Below are positions 49,636-58,281 of a DNA stretch of 64,000 bases, piece by piece. The notes beneath the pieces are model-generated. The model was not told where the DNA came from. It made no database searches and saw nothing but the letters and a program-made list of their open reading frames with translations. Both the position numbers and the translations under genes were made by a program. Position 1 is the stretch's first letter; every line of letters begins with the position of its first letter. This DNA comes from Ramlibacter alkalitolerans (lineage in GTDB: Bacteria; Pseudomonadota; Gammaproteobacteria; Burkholderiales; Burkholderiaceae_C), in NCBI RefSeq assembly GCF_016722765.1, contig NZ_JAEQND010000008.1:124001-188000 (forward strand), given 5' to 3'.

Positions 49636-50736
49636 TCAGCGCTTGAACTTGCCGTCGGCGCCGATGATCGACAGGTCGGCGAAATCGAGGCCGGTGTGGT
49701 CGTCCGGCCCGAAGTTCAGTTCGAGGCCGCCGATGTCGTACTTGTGGATGTTCTCCAGCGCAGCGACCACCTTGGCGCGCGTCGGGTTCGGGCCGGCGCG
49801 GCGCAGGCCTTCCACCAGCACCTTGGCCGCGACGTAGCCCTCCAGCATCTGCGGGCTCAGCTCCAGGTTCTTTTCCCGCGCCAGTTCGGCCGCTTCCTTG
49901 ACGAAGACGTACGCGTACGAGCGCACCGAAGGGAAGACCTGCGTGACGATCACGCCATGGGCGTCCTTGCCCAGGCTCTGGATGAAGCCGCCGGAGGCGT
50001 TGTTCGACAAGGTCACCACCTGCGCGGCCGACTTGGCCGCGCGCAGCGCCTTCACGCCTTCCGCGACGCCCTTGCCGGAGGCGATCCACAGCACGGCCTG
50101 TGCGTCCTTGGACGTGATCGCCGGGATGATCGACGGGGTGTCCGGCTTGCCGCGATCGGCCTTGACCACCGCCACCGGCTCGATCCCGGCCTTGGCGAAG
50201 CCCTTGTTGGCGCCCTCGAGCCCGTCGAGGCCGAAGGAATCGTCGGCATGCACGACGGCGATGCGCGTGATGCCCAGGGTGTGCAGGTGCGACACCGCCT
50301 TCTCCGCCTCGCGCTGGTAGGTGGAGCGGACGTTGAAGACCGTCTTGCGCACCGGGTGGTGCAGCAGCATCGCGCCCGTCGACGGCGCCACCAGCGCGAC
50401 GCCGTTGGCCTCCAGCACCGGAAGGAGCGCCTCGGTGTGCGGGGTGCCGCGATTGAGGAACATCGCGAGCACGTTCTTCTCCTCGACCAGCACCTTGGCA
50501 TTCGCCGCCGCGAGCGGCGGCTCGAACTTGTCGTCCAGGGAGAGCAGCTCGATCCTCTGGCCGTGCACGCCACCGCTGGCGTTGACCTTGTCGATCCACA
50601 GCTTGGCGCCGGAAGTGGTCTCCTTCACCCCCGCGGCGACCGGGCCGCTGAAACCGGCCGTCTGGCCGATGAGGAGCTGCGAGCACGCCCACAGCGGCGC
50701 CAGCGCGGCGAGCGCCGCGACCACGAACTTCTTCAT
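49636..50736 (-). CDS. Periplasmic ligand-binding protein, branched-chain amino acid ABC type
   Basis: 366 residues. Signal peptide (MKKFVVAALAALAPLWACS), then the two-lobed LivJ/Peripla_BP_6 fold: LLIGQTAGFSGPVAAGVKETTSGAKLWIDKVNASGGVHGQRIELLSLDD, VLAMFLNRGTPHTEALLPVL, GITRIAVVHADDSFGLDGLEG, and a final FGPDDHTGLDFADLSIIG. Such proteins bind amino acids, amides or aromatic acids. No permease or ATPase gene lies next to it, so it is an orphan binding protein, common in Comamonadaceae. Ligand not predictable. Confidence 0.9.
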   Translation of the reverse strand: MKKFVVAALAALAPLWACSQLLIGQTAGFSGPVAAGVKETTSGAKLWIDKVNASGGVHGQRIELLSLDDKFEPPLAAANAKVLVEEKNVLAMFLNRGTPHTEALLPVLEANGVALVAPSTGAMLLHHPVRKTVFNVRSTYQREAEKAVSHLHTLGITRIAVVHADDSFGLDGLEGANKGFAKAGIEPVAVVKADRGKPDTPSIIPAITSKDAQAVLWIASGKGVAEGVKALRAAKSAAQVVTLSNNASGGFIQSLGKDAHGVIVTQVFPSVRSYAYVFVKEAAELAREKNLELSPQMLEGYVAAKVLVEGLRRAGPNPTRAKVVAALENIHKYDIGGLELNFGPDDHTGLDFADLSIIGADGKFKR

Positions 50737-50867
50737 CCCATTCCCTCCAACGACTCCTGCCGGACCACGCCGCGACTGTAAGCAGAGCTCAGCCTCGGCG
50801 ACAGCGGGCCAACCCGCCCGGTTGAACCCAATGTCCGTTGTTTTGCCACGCCTGGCGACGTGCGGCC

Positions 50868-50897
50868 TTGATTGTGCCCCAACGATTCTCTTATTAT
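50868..50897 (+). promoter_or_regulatory. Predicted promoter of the 50924 gene with overlapping dyad
   Basis: TTGATT (50868-50873), 18-bp spacer, TATTAT (50892-50897). A dyad TTATT-ATGGG-AATAA (50891-50905) overlaps the -10 and start region, suggesting operator control. Confidence 0.5.
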
Positions 50898-50923
50898 GGG
50901 AATAATTCAAGAGGACGAGGGAT

Positions 50924-51130
50924 ATGGTCGACACAGTTGGCGCCGATGCCTGGCAGCGCGCGCACGCCTTGCTCCTGGCCAAGGAGCGGCACCTGGAGCA
51001 GGTGAAGGTTCGCCATGCCCAGGGCGTGGCCACCCGGGCCGAACTGGCCGCCCTGCAGGCGGAGACGGAGCAACTGCGCGAAGCAGCCAACGAGCTGTTC
51101 AACGCGGTCTTCCGCTTCTACGAAGCGTGA
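50924..51130 (+). CDS. Hypothetical small coiled-coil protein
   Basis: 68 residues, nearly all one or two helices with heptads (AWQRAHALLLAKERHLEQVKV, RAELAALQAETEQLREAANELF). No signal peptide or family. It has a good promoter and an AGAGGACGAGG-type ribosome binding site. It may share an mRNA with the VanX-like gene that starts 2 bp later. Confidence 0.6.
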   Translation: MVDTVGADAWQRAHALLLAKERHLEQVKVRHAQGVATRAELAALQAETEQLREAANELFNAVFRFYEA

Positions 51131-51132
51131 GG

Positions 51133-51762
51133 ATGCCGGGCGCGGCTATCCTCGCAGGCCTGATGCGCTGCGAAGACATTGCCTCCCACCCCGACTTCCG
51201 GCCGCTGTCGAGCCTGGCCGGCGTCGCGGTGGAACTGCGCTACGCCGGCGTCAACAACTTCGTCGGCCGCAACCTGTACGGATCGCTCGATTGCGCCTGG
51301 CTGCACCACCTGGCGGCGGCGGGCCTGGAGCGTGCCACGGCCATGCTGGCGCGCGAGGCGCCGGGCCATCACCTGCTGATCCTCGACGCGCTGCGGCCGC
51401 ACCGGGTTCAATTGGAGCTGTGGGATTTCCTGGAAGGGACCGACCTGCGCCAATACGTCGCCGACCCGGCGCGCGGCTCCATCCACTCCTTCGGCCTGGC
51501 CATCGACGCGACGCTGGTCGACGCCGCCGGCGAGGAACTCGACATGGGCAGCGGCTACGACGAGATGATCGAGCTGTCGCATCCGGTGCTCGAAGCCAGG
51601 CACCTGGCGAGCGGTGCGCTCACGCCGGAGCAGCACCGCAACCGCGAGCTCCTGCGGCGGGTGCTGCTGGCGAGCGGCTTCAACGGCATCAGCAACGAGT
51701 GGTGGCACTTCGACATGCTGGACCGCAGCCACGTGCGGCAGCACTTCACGCGCATCGACTGA
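51133..51762 (+). CDS. M15-family D-alanyl-D-alanine dipeptidase (VanX-like)
   Basis: 209 residues from ATG 51133 (an alternative ATG is at 51163). Zinc ligands sit in SIHSFGLAIDATLVD (His-x6-Asp) and EWWHFD; ELRYAGVNNFVGRNLYG and ILDALRPHRVQLELW are family blocks, and EMIELSHP is a further conserved segment. It cuts D-Ala-D-Ala, either recycling cell-wall peptides or, in vancomycin-resistant bacteria, removing the drug target. With no vanA/vanH partners, a recycling role is more likely. No signal peptide, so cytosolic. Confidence 0.9.
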   Translation: MPGAAILAGLMRCEDIASHPDFRPLSSLAGVAVELRYAGVNNFVGRNLYGSLDCAWLHHLAAAGLERATAMLAREAPGHHLLILDALRPHRVQLELWDFLEGTDLRQYVADPARGSIHSFGLAIDATLVDAAGEELDMGSGYDEMIELSHPVLEARHLASGALTPEQHRNRELLRRVLLASGFNGISNEWWHFDMLDRSHVRQHFTRID

Positions 51763-51784
51763 GGCGCGGCCCAGCCGGCGGGGC

Positions 51785-52312
51785 TCAGGCGCGCGAGGCC
51801 TTCTCGAGATCGTGCAGGCCGGCGAGCAGGCGCTGCAGCTTGCCGTCGAAACCGTCGGACTGCTGCCACTGCCTGACCTTCGCCAGCAGTTCCTCCACGC
51901 TGGCCTCCTTCAGCGCGCCGATCTCGTCGGCCATCGCCAGCAGGTCCTCGACGGCCTGCGGGCCGCACTCCGCGCTGAATTCGGCCTGGTGCTGCCGCAC
52001 GTGCGGCGCGAGGATCTCCAGCATGCGCCCGAGCTGGCTGCCGTAGCTGTAGCGGCCGGTGATGCGCTGCTCCGCCTGGACGTCGCGCGAGCCTGCGTAG
52101 TTCACGTTCACCAGGCCCACCTGGCCCACCGCCTCGCCCCAGGCCCGGATCCACTGCGAGACGTCACCGGACAGCGGCGCCTTCATCAGCGCCGTCGCCG
52201 AATCGAGCCAGGCGCGCTGGAAGGCGGCGAGACCGAACGGATCGGCCAGCGGAGGCACCGCCGTCTCGCTCTCGCCGTTCTGTCCCCGCGTTGCCGCTAT
52301 CGCTTTCTGCAT
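51785..52312 (-). CDS. Hypothetical helical protein, weakly phasin/PhaE-like
   Basis: 175 residues, mainly helices. DPFGLAAFQRAWLDSATALMKAP and WIRAWGEAVGQVGLVNVNYAG recall proteins that coat polyhydroxyalkanoate granules or PHA synthase subunits, but no firm match can be made. The C-terminus is a coiled coil (SVEELLAKVRQWQQSDGFDGKL). No signal peptide. Convergent with the VanX-like gene. Confidence 0.6.
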   Translation of the reverse strand: MQKAIAATRGQNGESETAVPPLADPFGLAAFQRAWLDSATALMKAPLSGDVSQWIRAWGEAVGQVGLVNVNYAGSRDVQAEQRITGRYSYGSQLGRMLEILAPHVRQHQAEFSAECGPQAVEDLLAMADEIGALKEASVEELLAKVRQWQQSDGFDGKLQRLLAGLHDLEKASRA

Positions 52313-52410
52313 GGCACCTCTTTCCAACTTTCAGTACGGCAACGATGGCGCCAAAGTGCCGTGCCGGCGCGTCCCTCGGTGCCTGCGTTGTAAGCGCCTG
52401 TGACACCTTC

Positions 52411-52439
52411 TTCAACAGCTCGGCATCGCCCGCTAGACT
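52411..52439 (+). promoter_or_regulatory. Predicted promoter of a small RNA
   Basis: TTCAAC (52411-52416), 17-bp spacer, TAGACT (52434-52439). It points to a start near 52446, ahead of an intrinsic terminator and no gene. Confidence 0.45.
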
Positions 52440-52445
52440 GCACGC

Positions 52446-52525
52446 ACATGGACCAACGTTTGCACTGCTCCTGAAGGTGAAGACGCCATGCTTGGGGCCC
52501 GCCGCCGTGCGGGCCCGATTTCTTT
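52446..52525 (+). ncRNA. Candidate 80-nt small RNA
   Basis: Flanked by the promoter at 52411-52439 and a terminator: GGGCCCGC (52495-52502) pairs with GCGGGCCC (52509-52516), followed by GATTTCTTT. The 5' half is largely unstructured and includes GCTCCTGAAGG. Only an eight-codon open frame is present. No RNA family recognised. Confidence 0.45.
52495..52524 (+). terminator. Rho-independent terminator
   Basis: Eight-base-pair GC stem with a six-base loop and an imperfect T-rich tail (TTTCTTT). Confidence 0.65.
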
Positions 52526-52555
52526 GGGGCGGGGAGAAGGCAGCCGCTACAAGCG

Positions 52556-52753
52556 TCAGAGGCAGGCGAGGATGACCGCCGCGACGGTGGAAGTGAGGCA
52601 CAGCACGCCGATCGCCACCGAGCCGAGCCGGCACAGTGCGATCCATTCCTCGCGCTGCGGCGAGCGAGCCGAGAAATCTCCCCAGAGGTGGATGCCCGCC
52701 CGGGCGCCTGCCTCGCCGAGCGTTCGTTCGACCACCTGCATGACTGCGTTCAT
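52556..52753 (-). CDS. Hypothetical small membrane protein
   Basis: 65 residues. An amphipathic N-terminal half (MNAVMQVVERTLGEAGARAG) and one C-terminal membrane helix (LGSVAIGVLCLTSTVAAVIL). No family recognised. Divergent from the luciferase-like monooxygenase gene. Confidence 0.48.
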   Translation of the reverse strand: MNAVMQVVERTLGEAGARAGIHLWGDFSARSPQREEWIALCRLGSVAIGVLCLTSTVAAVILACL

Positions 52754-52907
52754 TGTCTGTGCGGCTCCGGGAGCCTTGGATTCACCGTGCAGCCACTGTC
52801 GCTTCGGCCGCAGGATCGCGCAAGTCCCCCCCTGTCAACATTGACAGTCCAGGTTCGCCGTCGGGCAGCGGCCTTGCGCCGCCCCCCAAGCGCCCCACAT
52901 GCGGGGG

Positions 52908-53891
52908 ATGACGCCCCTTTCCGTGCTCGACCTCTCCCCCATCGCCGAAGGCGGCGACGCCCGCCAGTCCTTCCGCAACACCGTCGACCTGGCCCGGCAG
53001 GCGGAGCAGCTCGGCTACCGGCGCTTCTGGCTGGCGGAGCATCACGGCATGCCGGGCATCGCGAGCGCGGCCACGGCGGTCCTGATCGGGCATGTGGCGG
53101 GCCACACCAGCACCATCCGCGTCGGCGCGGGCGGCATCATGCTGCCGAACCACTCGCCGCTGGTGATCGCGGAGCAGTTCGGCACGCTCGCCTCGCTCTA
53201 TCCGGACCGCATCGACCTGGGGCTGGGCCGCGCGCCGGGGTCCGACCAGGCCACGGCGCGCGCCCTGCGCCGCAACCTGAGCGCCTCGGCCGACGAGTTC
53301 CCGCGCGACGTCGTGGAACTGATGGATTTCCTCTCCGACACGCCGCGCCAGTCGGTGCAGGCCGTGCCGGGCCGCGGCACGCGCGTGCCGGTCTGGATCC
53401 TCGGCTCCAGCCTGTTCGGCGCCCAGCTCGCCGCCATGCTCGGACTGCCCTATGCGTTCGCTTCGCACTTCGCGCCGGCGCAGATGATGGACGCCATCAC
53501 GCTGTACCGCGCGAACTTCCAGCCCTCGGAGCAACTGGCCAGGCCGTACGTGATGCTCGGATTCAACGTCTTCGCCGCCGACTCGCAGGAAGAAGCGGCG
53601 CTGCTCGCCAGCTCGATGCAGCAGGCCTTCGTCAAGCTGCGCAGCGGCCGCCCCGGCAGGCTGCCGCCGCCCGTGCCCGGCTATCCCGGCACGCTGGGCC
53701 CGCAGGAACGCGCGATGCTGGACCAGGTCCTGTCCTGCACCGCGATCGGCGACGGCGACAGCGTGCGCGCGCAGATGGAGGCGTTCGCGCAGCGCACCGG
53801 CGCCGACGAACTGATGATCACCTCGCAGATCTTCGACCCGCAGGCCAGGCTGCGTTCCTACGCGCTCGCCGGGGCCGCGCTGCGGGCGTGA
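52908..53891 (+). CDS. Luciferase-like (LLM class) flavin-dependent oxidoreductase
   Basis: 327 residues, TIM barrel using F420 or FMN. Typical blocks: [95 protein letters not shown] and [28 protein letters not shown]. This is the YhbW-type MsnO8 group. It oxidises an unknown small molecule in the cytosol. The exact start (52908 or 52899) is open. Confidence 0.9.
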   Translation: MTPLSVLDLSPIAEGGDARQSFRNTVDLARQAEQLGYRRFWLAEHHGMPGIASAATAVLIGHVAGHTSTIRVGAGGIMLPNHSPLVIAEQFGTLASLYPDRIDLGLGRAPGSDQATARALRRNLSASADEFPRDVVELMDFLSDTPRQSVQAVPGRGTRVPVWILGSSLFGAQLAAMLGLPYAFASHFAPAQMMDAITLYRANFQPSEQLARPYVMLGFNVFAADSQEEAALLASSMQQAFVKLRSGRPGRLPPPVPGYPGTLGPQERAMLDQVLSCTAIGDGDSVRAQMEAFAQRTGADELMITSQIFDPQARLRSYALAGAALRA

Positions 53892-53928
53892 AGCGCGCGC
53901 GGGCGCGGCTCCGTATACTGCCTCGCCT

Positions 53929-54804
53929 ATGAACGAGCCCTCCTCGTACACGCCTCCGGCCGTCTGGGCCTGGAACAAGGAAAGCGGCGGCAAGTTCGCC
54001 AGCATCAACCGCCCGGTGTCGGGTGCCACGCACGACAGGGAACTGCCGGTGGGGCGCCATCCGCTGCAGCTGTATTCGCTGGGCACGCCCAACGGCGTGA
54101 AGGTCACGGTGATGCTGGAGGAGCTGCTGGCCCTCGGGCACGCGGGCGCCGAATACGACGCCTGGCTGATCCCGATCCAGGAAGGCGCGCAGTTCGGCAG
54201 CGGCTTCGTCGCCGTCAACCCCAACTCCAAGATTCCGGCGCTGCTCGATCGCAGCGGGACCACGCCCGTGCGCGTGTTCGAGTCCGGCGCGATCCTGCTG
54301 CACCTGGCCGAGAAGTTCGGCGCCTTCCTGCCGCAAGGCGGTGCGCAGCGCGCCGAATGCCTTTCGTGGCTGTTCTGGCAGATGGGCAGCGCGCCCTTCC
54401 TCGGCGGCGGCTTCGGGCACTTCTATGCCTACGCGCCGACGAAGATCGAATACGCGATCGACCGCTATGCGATGGAGGTCAAGCGGCAGCTCGATGTGCT
54501 CGATCGCCGGCTGGCCGAGCACCGCTACATCGCGGGCGACGAATACACCGTTGCCGACATGGCGATCTGGCCCTGGTATGGCGCGCTGGCGAAGGGCCAG
54601 TTGTACAGCGCCGGCGAGTTCCTGCAGGTGCAGGGGTACCGCAACGTGCTGCGCTGGACGGACGAGATCGCCCAGCGTCCCGCCGCCCGGCGCGGCCGCA
54701 TGGTCAACCGCACCTGGGGCGAGCCGGCGAGCCAGTTGCACGAGCGGCACGAGGCCAGCGACTTCGACACGAAGACCCAGGACAAGCTGGCGCCCGGCGC
54801 CTGA
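53929..54804 (+). CDS. yghU: Glutathione transferase, YghU-type disulfide-bond reductase
   Basis: 291 residues. The YghU-specific N-terminal arm (YTPPAVWAWNKESGGKFASINRPVSGATHD) precedes the thioredoxin domain (LQLYSLGTPNGVKVTVMLEELL, where Asn replaces the catalytic Ser/Cys as in YghU), followed by the helical domain (FWQMGSAPFLGGGFGHFYAYAP, YIAGDEYTVADMAIWPWYG). These enzymes bind two glutathiones and reduce disulfides. TATACT lies nine bases upstream of the ATG. Sixteen bp separate it from the next GST gene. Confidence 0.92.
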   Translation: MNEPSSYTPPAVWAWNKESGGKFASINRPVSGATHDRELPVGRHPLQLYSLGTPNGVKVTVMLEELLALGHAGAEYDAWLIPIQEGAQFGSGFVAVNPNSKIPALLDRSGTTPVRVFESGAILLHLAEKFGAFLPQGGAQRAECLSWLFWQMGSAPFLGGGFGHFYAYAPTKIEYAIDRYAMEVKRQLDVLDRRLAEHRYIAGDEYTVADMAIWPWYGALAKGQLYSAGEFLQVQGYRNVLRWTDEIAQRPAARRGRMVNRTWGEPASQLHERHEASDFDTKTQDKLAPGA

Positions 54805-54820
54805 CGCACAGGCTGTACCC

Positions 54821-55453
54821 ATGCTCACGCTCTACGACTGTTCCACCGCCCCGAGCCCGCGCCGCGCCCGCATCCTGCTGGCCGAAAAAGGCGTGCCCTT
54901 CGAGACCGTCGCCATCGACCTGCGCAAGGGCGAGCAATTCGGCGCCGACTTCCGCGCGGTGAATCCGCAATGCACGGTGCCGGCGCTGCGCACCGAGGAA
55001 GGCCCGGTGCTCACCGACAACGCCGCGATCGCCGCCTACCTCGAGGCGCGCCAGCCCGAACCGGCGCTGCTCGGTCGCACGCCGATCGAGAAGGCGGAGG
55101 TCGCGAGCTGGCACTGGCGCGCCGAGTTCGAGGGCCTCATGGCGGTGGCCGAAGCGCTGCGCAATGCGTCGCCCGCGATGGTGAACCGGGCGCTGCCCGG
55201 CCCCAATGACTACCCGCAGATCCCCGAGCTCGCCCAGCGCGGGCTGGCCCGGGCGCAGCAGTTCTTCGCCGCGCTCGACGAGCGCCTGCAGGACCGCGAC
55301 TTCATTGCGTCCGGCGCCTTCAGCCTCGCGGACATCACGGCGGTGGTGGCCGTGGACTTCGCGCGGGTGGTGAAGCTCAAGCCGGCGGAGCAGTTCGCCA
55401 ACCTGCGGCGCTGGCGCGAGCGGCTGGCGCAGCGGCCCTCGATCGGAGCCTGA
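54821..55453 (+). CDS. Glutathione S-transferase
   Basis: 210 residues. Thioredoxin domain LTLYDCSTAPSPRRARILLAEKGVPFETVAIDLRKGEQF, VNPQCTVPALRTEEGPVLTDNAAIAAYLE (cis-Pro region and Asp-Asn glutathione contacts), then a helical domain with FIASGAFSLADITAVVAVDFA. Typical proteobacterial GST of normal length, cytosolic. Likely co-transcribed with the YghU gene. Confidence 0.92.
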   Translation: MLTLYDCSTAPSPRRARILLAEKGVPFETVAIDLRKGEQFGADFRAVNPQCTVPALRTEEGPVLTDNAAIAAYLEARQPEPALLGRTPIEKAEVASWHWRAEFEGLMAVAEALRNASPAMVNRALPGPNDYPQIPELAQRGLARAQQFFAALDERLQDRDFIASGAFSLADITAVVAVDFARVVKLKPAEQFANLRRWRERLAQRPSIGA

Positions 55454-55481
55454 GCTCCATGGCAGCGGGTCGCAAGCGAGC

Positions 55482-55757
55482 CTACTTGCGGCCCCGGGCG
55501 GGACGCTCGTACTTGCGCCAGTACTGGAACTCCTCCTCGTGCACCTCGAGGTCCAGTTCGCTGATGCGCGCCTGCAGCCGCTCCTGCACGTCGAACACGG
55601 CGCGGTTGTAGATCGCCGGCCCGATCTCTTCGAGCAGGAAGCCGAGGAGGCCCATGGCGGCGACGTTGCCGATCGGCTCCTCCATGTTCTCGCGGAAATA
55701 GCGCTCGATGGAAGCGATGGCCTGCGCCGTCGCCTCCTTGCTCAGTGAGATGGTCAT
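55482..55757 (-). CDS. DUF2164 family protein
   Basis: 91 residues. Recognised by the family pattern: ISLSKEATAQAIASIERYFRENMEEPIGNVAAMGLLGFLLEEIGPAIYNRAVFDVQERLQARISELDLEVHEEEFQYW, close to all of DUF2164. Helical, cytosolic, function unknown. The start at 55757 begins the conserved block. Confidence 0.9.
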   Translation of the reverse strand: MTISLSKEATAQAIASIERYFRENMEEPIGNVAAMGLLGFLLEEIGPAIYNRAVFDVQERLQARISELDLEVHEEEFQYWRKYERPARGRK

Positions 55758-55869
55758 GGGCTGGTCGTGGTGCGGACGGCGTGGCGCTGCGTCGTCCGCT
55801 GGCTGGGGAGCATGGGCGGGGTCGATGGCATGGTGCGCCTCCGGGGGTGGTGGGCCGATGGTCTGCCGA

Positions 55870-56247
55870 TCAGGTCGTCGCCACCGGCGTTTCCTGCGGA
55901 TTGTTCGGCGGCCCCGGGCCCTCCGTCCGGTCCGGGAAGTAACGCTCGGCAAGCATGGCCGCGCAAATGTGCTGCCCGAAGAAGCGCAACTTCTCGCCGC
56001 GGGCCAGCGCCTTCAGCGCCAGCTCCGCCCGCAGCGCATCCCGCTTGCTCGGGTACTCGCGGGCGGCCAAAATGCGCAGCGGAGGCCGGGCGCGCGTGAA
56101 CCGCGCGCCGCGCCCGAACAGGTGCTGCAGGAACCGCCGTTCGACATCACGCGCGATGCCGGCGTAGTACACGCCGCCTTCGCATTCGAGCAGGTAGAGC
56201 CAGTACGGTGGCGCGGCGGGCGCCGCAAGGTCCGTGGGTTCGGGCAT
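55870..56247 (-). CDS. GIY-YIG endonuclease-domain protein
   Basis: 125 residues. The nuclease domain opens YWLYLLECEGGVYYAGIARDVERRFLQH (the GIY-YIG strand reads YLL and YYAGI, with catalytic Tyr and Arg), then EYPSKRDALRAELALKALARGEK with the catalytic-type Glu. This small single-domain form (UPF0213/YhbQ group) is common in proteobacteria and is linked to DNA repair, weakly. CACAAT lies five bases upstream of the ATG. Confidence 0.88.
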   Translation of the reverse strand: MPEPTDLAAPAAPPYWLYLLECEGGVYYAGIARDVERRFLQHLFGRGARFTRARPPLRILAAREYPSKRDALRAELALKALARGEKLRFFGQHICAAMLAERYFPDRTEGPGPPNNPQETPVATT

Positions 56248-56273
56248 GCGGCATTGTGCCCAGGGCCGGGGAG

Positions 56274-56507
56274 TCAGCGTCCGAGCAGCCGCTGCAGCCA
56301 GCTGCGCCGCTCGGTCACGAGCAGCCAGTAGCCGTCTCCCAGGCCGTAGCGCCCGGCGCCGGGTTCCTGCGTGATGCGCGCCAGCACCGCATTGATGTCG
56401 CGGTACGGGTAGCTGTCCGGCATCTTCCGGCGCAATTCGCGCAGGTTCTTCGCCACCGCATGGCCTTGCGGCACGCCGTCCATGAACTGCACCAGGCACA
56501 AGACCAT
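56274..56507 (-). CDS. Hypothetical protein
   Basis: 77 residues, MVLCLVQFMDGVPQGHAVAK, then DSYPYRDINAVLARITQEPG and WLLVTERRSWLQRLLG. Compact, probably alpha/beta, no signal peptide. No family recognised. It lies 26 bp upstream of the GIY-YIG gene on the same strand. Confidence 0.5.
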   Translation of the reverse strand: MVLCLVQFMDGVPQGHAVAKNLRELRRKMPDSYPYRDINAVLARITQEPGAGRYGLGDGYWLLVTERRSWLQRLLGR

Positions 56508-56616
56508 GGCGTGACTCCTCCGCCTCTCGTCGAGCGCGCGAGTCTAGTCCCGCGATACCTTGGACAGGCTTACACGGGGCATCATGCGTTTGCGCGATGC
56601 CTGTGCACGGCGCTGC

Positions 56617-57603
56617 CTATGGACGTCGAACACGTCCAGCCGCTGCCGCGGTGATCCGCGCCTCGGCGTCCTCGCAGACCTCACGCACGATCGCCGCGGC
56701 CGGCGCGATGGCGTGGATCAGGCCGGCGGCCTCGCCGAACCAGACGCCGGTGTTGTCGGCGTCGCCCGCTTCCCCGGCCGCGCGGTAAGGCACGGCCTCC
56801 GTCGCCGCCACGCGCGCAAGCTCCTCCTCGCGGCCATGCCAGCGCTCCGTGAATGCATTGCGGCGCACGCGCGCCGTGAACGGCTCGGGCCAGGGCAGTT
56901 GCCGCACCACGTCCGGCACGCGGGTGCGCAAGGTGCCGTCGCCGCCGGTCTGCAGGATCGCCTGCTGGTGCCCGGCCGGCACCAGCGCTTCCCGCGCCGC
57001 CCAGAAGCGCGTGCCCATGAGGACGCCGTCGGCGCCCAGCATCAGCGCCGCCGCGAGGCCGCGGCCATCGGCGATGCCGCCGGCCGCCAGCAGCAGGACA
57101 TCGGGTGCATGGCGCGCCAGGTGATCGGCGACCTCGGGCACCAGCGTCAGCGTGCCGCGCGAGGCGCCATGGCCGCCCGCTTCGCTGCCCTGGGCGACGA
57201 CGATGTCGGCGCCGGCTTCCACGGCGTCCTGCACATGGCGCAGCGTCTGGCACTGGCAGATCAGGCGCGCGCCGGCCGCACGGATGGCGGGCGCGAACGG
57301 CCGCGGATCGCCGAACGAGAGCATCACCGCAGCGGGCCGGTGCCCCAGCACGCCTTCCAGCAGGGAGGGCGTGCGCGCCAGCGACCAGGTGATGAAGCCC
57401 ACGCCGACCCGCTCACCGGCCGCCGCGGCGAACTGCGCAGCCAGCCATTCGGCGTCGCCGTAGCCGCCGCCGATCAGGCCCAGCCCACCCGCACGCGTCA
57501 CCGCGGCGGCGAGTGCGCCGCCGGCCGCGAAGGCCATGGGCGCGGAAACGACGGGACGGGCAATCTGCAGGGTTTCGGTCAGGCGGGTGGTCAGTACGGG
57601 CAT
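56617..57603 (-). CDS. Nitronate monooxygenase (NMO) family
   Basis: 328 residues, FMN-binding TIM barrel. Typical blocks: PVVSAPMAFAAGGALAAAVTRAGGLGLIGGGYGDAEWLA, ADIVVAQGSEAGGHGASRG (catalytic His region), LLLAAGGIADGRGLAAALMLGADGVLMGTRFWAAREALV and VPYRAAGEAGDADNTGVWFGEAAGL. These enzymes oxidise propionate-3-nitronate or related nitronates; some relatives are enoyl reductases. Cytosolic. Confidence 0.92.
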   Translation of the reverse strand: MPVLTTRLTETLQIARPVVSAPMAFAAGGALAAAVTRAGGLGLIGGGYGDAEWLAAQFAAAAGERVGVGFITWSLARTPSLLEGVLGHRPAAVMLSFGDPRPFAPAIRAAGARLICQCQTLRHVQDAVEAGADIVVAQGSEAGGHGASRGTLTLVPEVADHLARHAPDVLLLAAGGIADGRGLAAALMLGADGVLMGTRFWAAREALVPAGHQQAILQTGGDGTLRTRVPDVVRQLPWPEPFTARVRRNAFTERWHGREEELARVAATEAVPYRAAGEAGDADNTGVWFGEAAGLIHAIAPAAAIVREVCEDAEARITAAAAGRVRRP

Positions 57604-57648
57604 GGCGCTTCGCTCGTGCAGGGAGGAAGCGCCAGTCTAGGCCGGGGC

Positions 57649-57852
57649 CTACTCGGCGTCTTCCGCCGGCAGCGCGGACTCGGGGCTGTTCTGGCCGACC
57701 CAGCCTTCGCCGGGCCGCCACACCCCCGTCGCCTGCAGGCGCTGCACGCAGCGTCCTCCGGGGCCCACCTGCTGCCGCTGCTGCGCCTGCGAGCACACGC
57801 GCAACAGCCATTCGCGTCGCTCCCGTCGCACCTCGCGCTCGTGATGGTTCAT
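57649..57852 (-). CDS. Hypothetical small protein
   Basis: 67 residues. Strongly basic N-terminal helix (MNHHEREVRRERREWLLRVC) and a Gln/Gly-rich remainder. A GGAG ribosome binding site precedes the ATG directly. No family recognised; it may bind nucleic acid. Confidence 0.45.
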   Translation of the reverse strand: MNHHEREVRRERREWLLRVCSQAQQRQQVGPGGRCVQRLQATGVWRPGEGWVGQNSPESALPAEDAE

Positions 57853-58002
57853 CTCCGCCCCTTTCTTGCTGGTCCTGAATTTGATCCCTGCGGCGTCCGG
57901 GCGTTGGCGGTCAACGCCCCCGGCGCCCGTAGGTACGAAACCGGACACATGGAAGGAAATGACGGCGGGTGCTGCAAGCGCGGCGTGCTGCATGATGCAG
58001 GG

Positions 58003-58281
58003 ATGAGGAACCAGACCGCGCATCGCATCCGCGGCGCCGCCACGCTGGCGCGTCCCGGCTGGGTCTGGGCGGCGGCGGTGGTGATGAACGCGCCGGCGGT
58101 GGGCGCCGCGGCGCTGCTGGGATGGTTCGCCTGGACCGCGGATGCGCCCGGCCTCACGGCCGTGGCGGGCATCCTGTTCGGCCTGGTGCTGTTCTGGGCG
58201 ATCCTGGTGACGCAGGACTCGTGGCGGGTGCTGCGCCGGTTCAACCGGCGCTACGGCAGCCCGGATGCCTCAGGAGCGTGA
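58003..58281 (+). CDS. Hypothetical two-helix membrane protein
   Basis: 92 residues. Positive N-terminus (MRNQTAHRIRGAATLARPG), two membrane helices (VWAAAVVMNAPAVGAAALLGWFAW and GLTAVAGILFGLVLFWAILV) and a basic C-terminal tail (WRVLRRFNRRYGSPDASGA). No family recognised. Its last 12 bp overlap the convergent L,D-transpeptidase gene. Confidence 0.55.
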   Translation: MRNQTAHRIRGAATLARPGWVWAAAVVMNAPAVGAAALLGWFAWTADAPGLTAVAGILFGLVLFWAILVTQDSWRVLRRFNRRYGSPDASGA

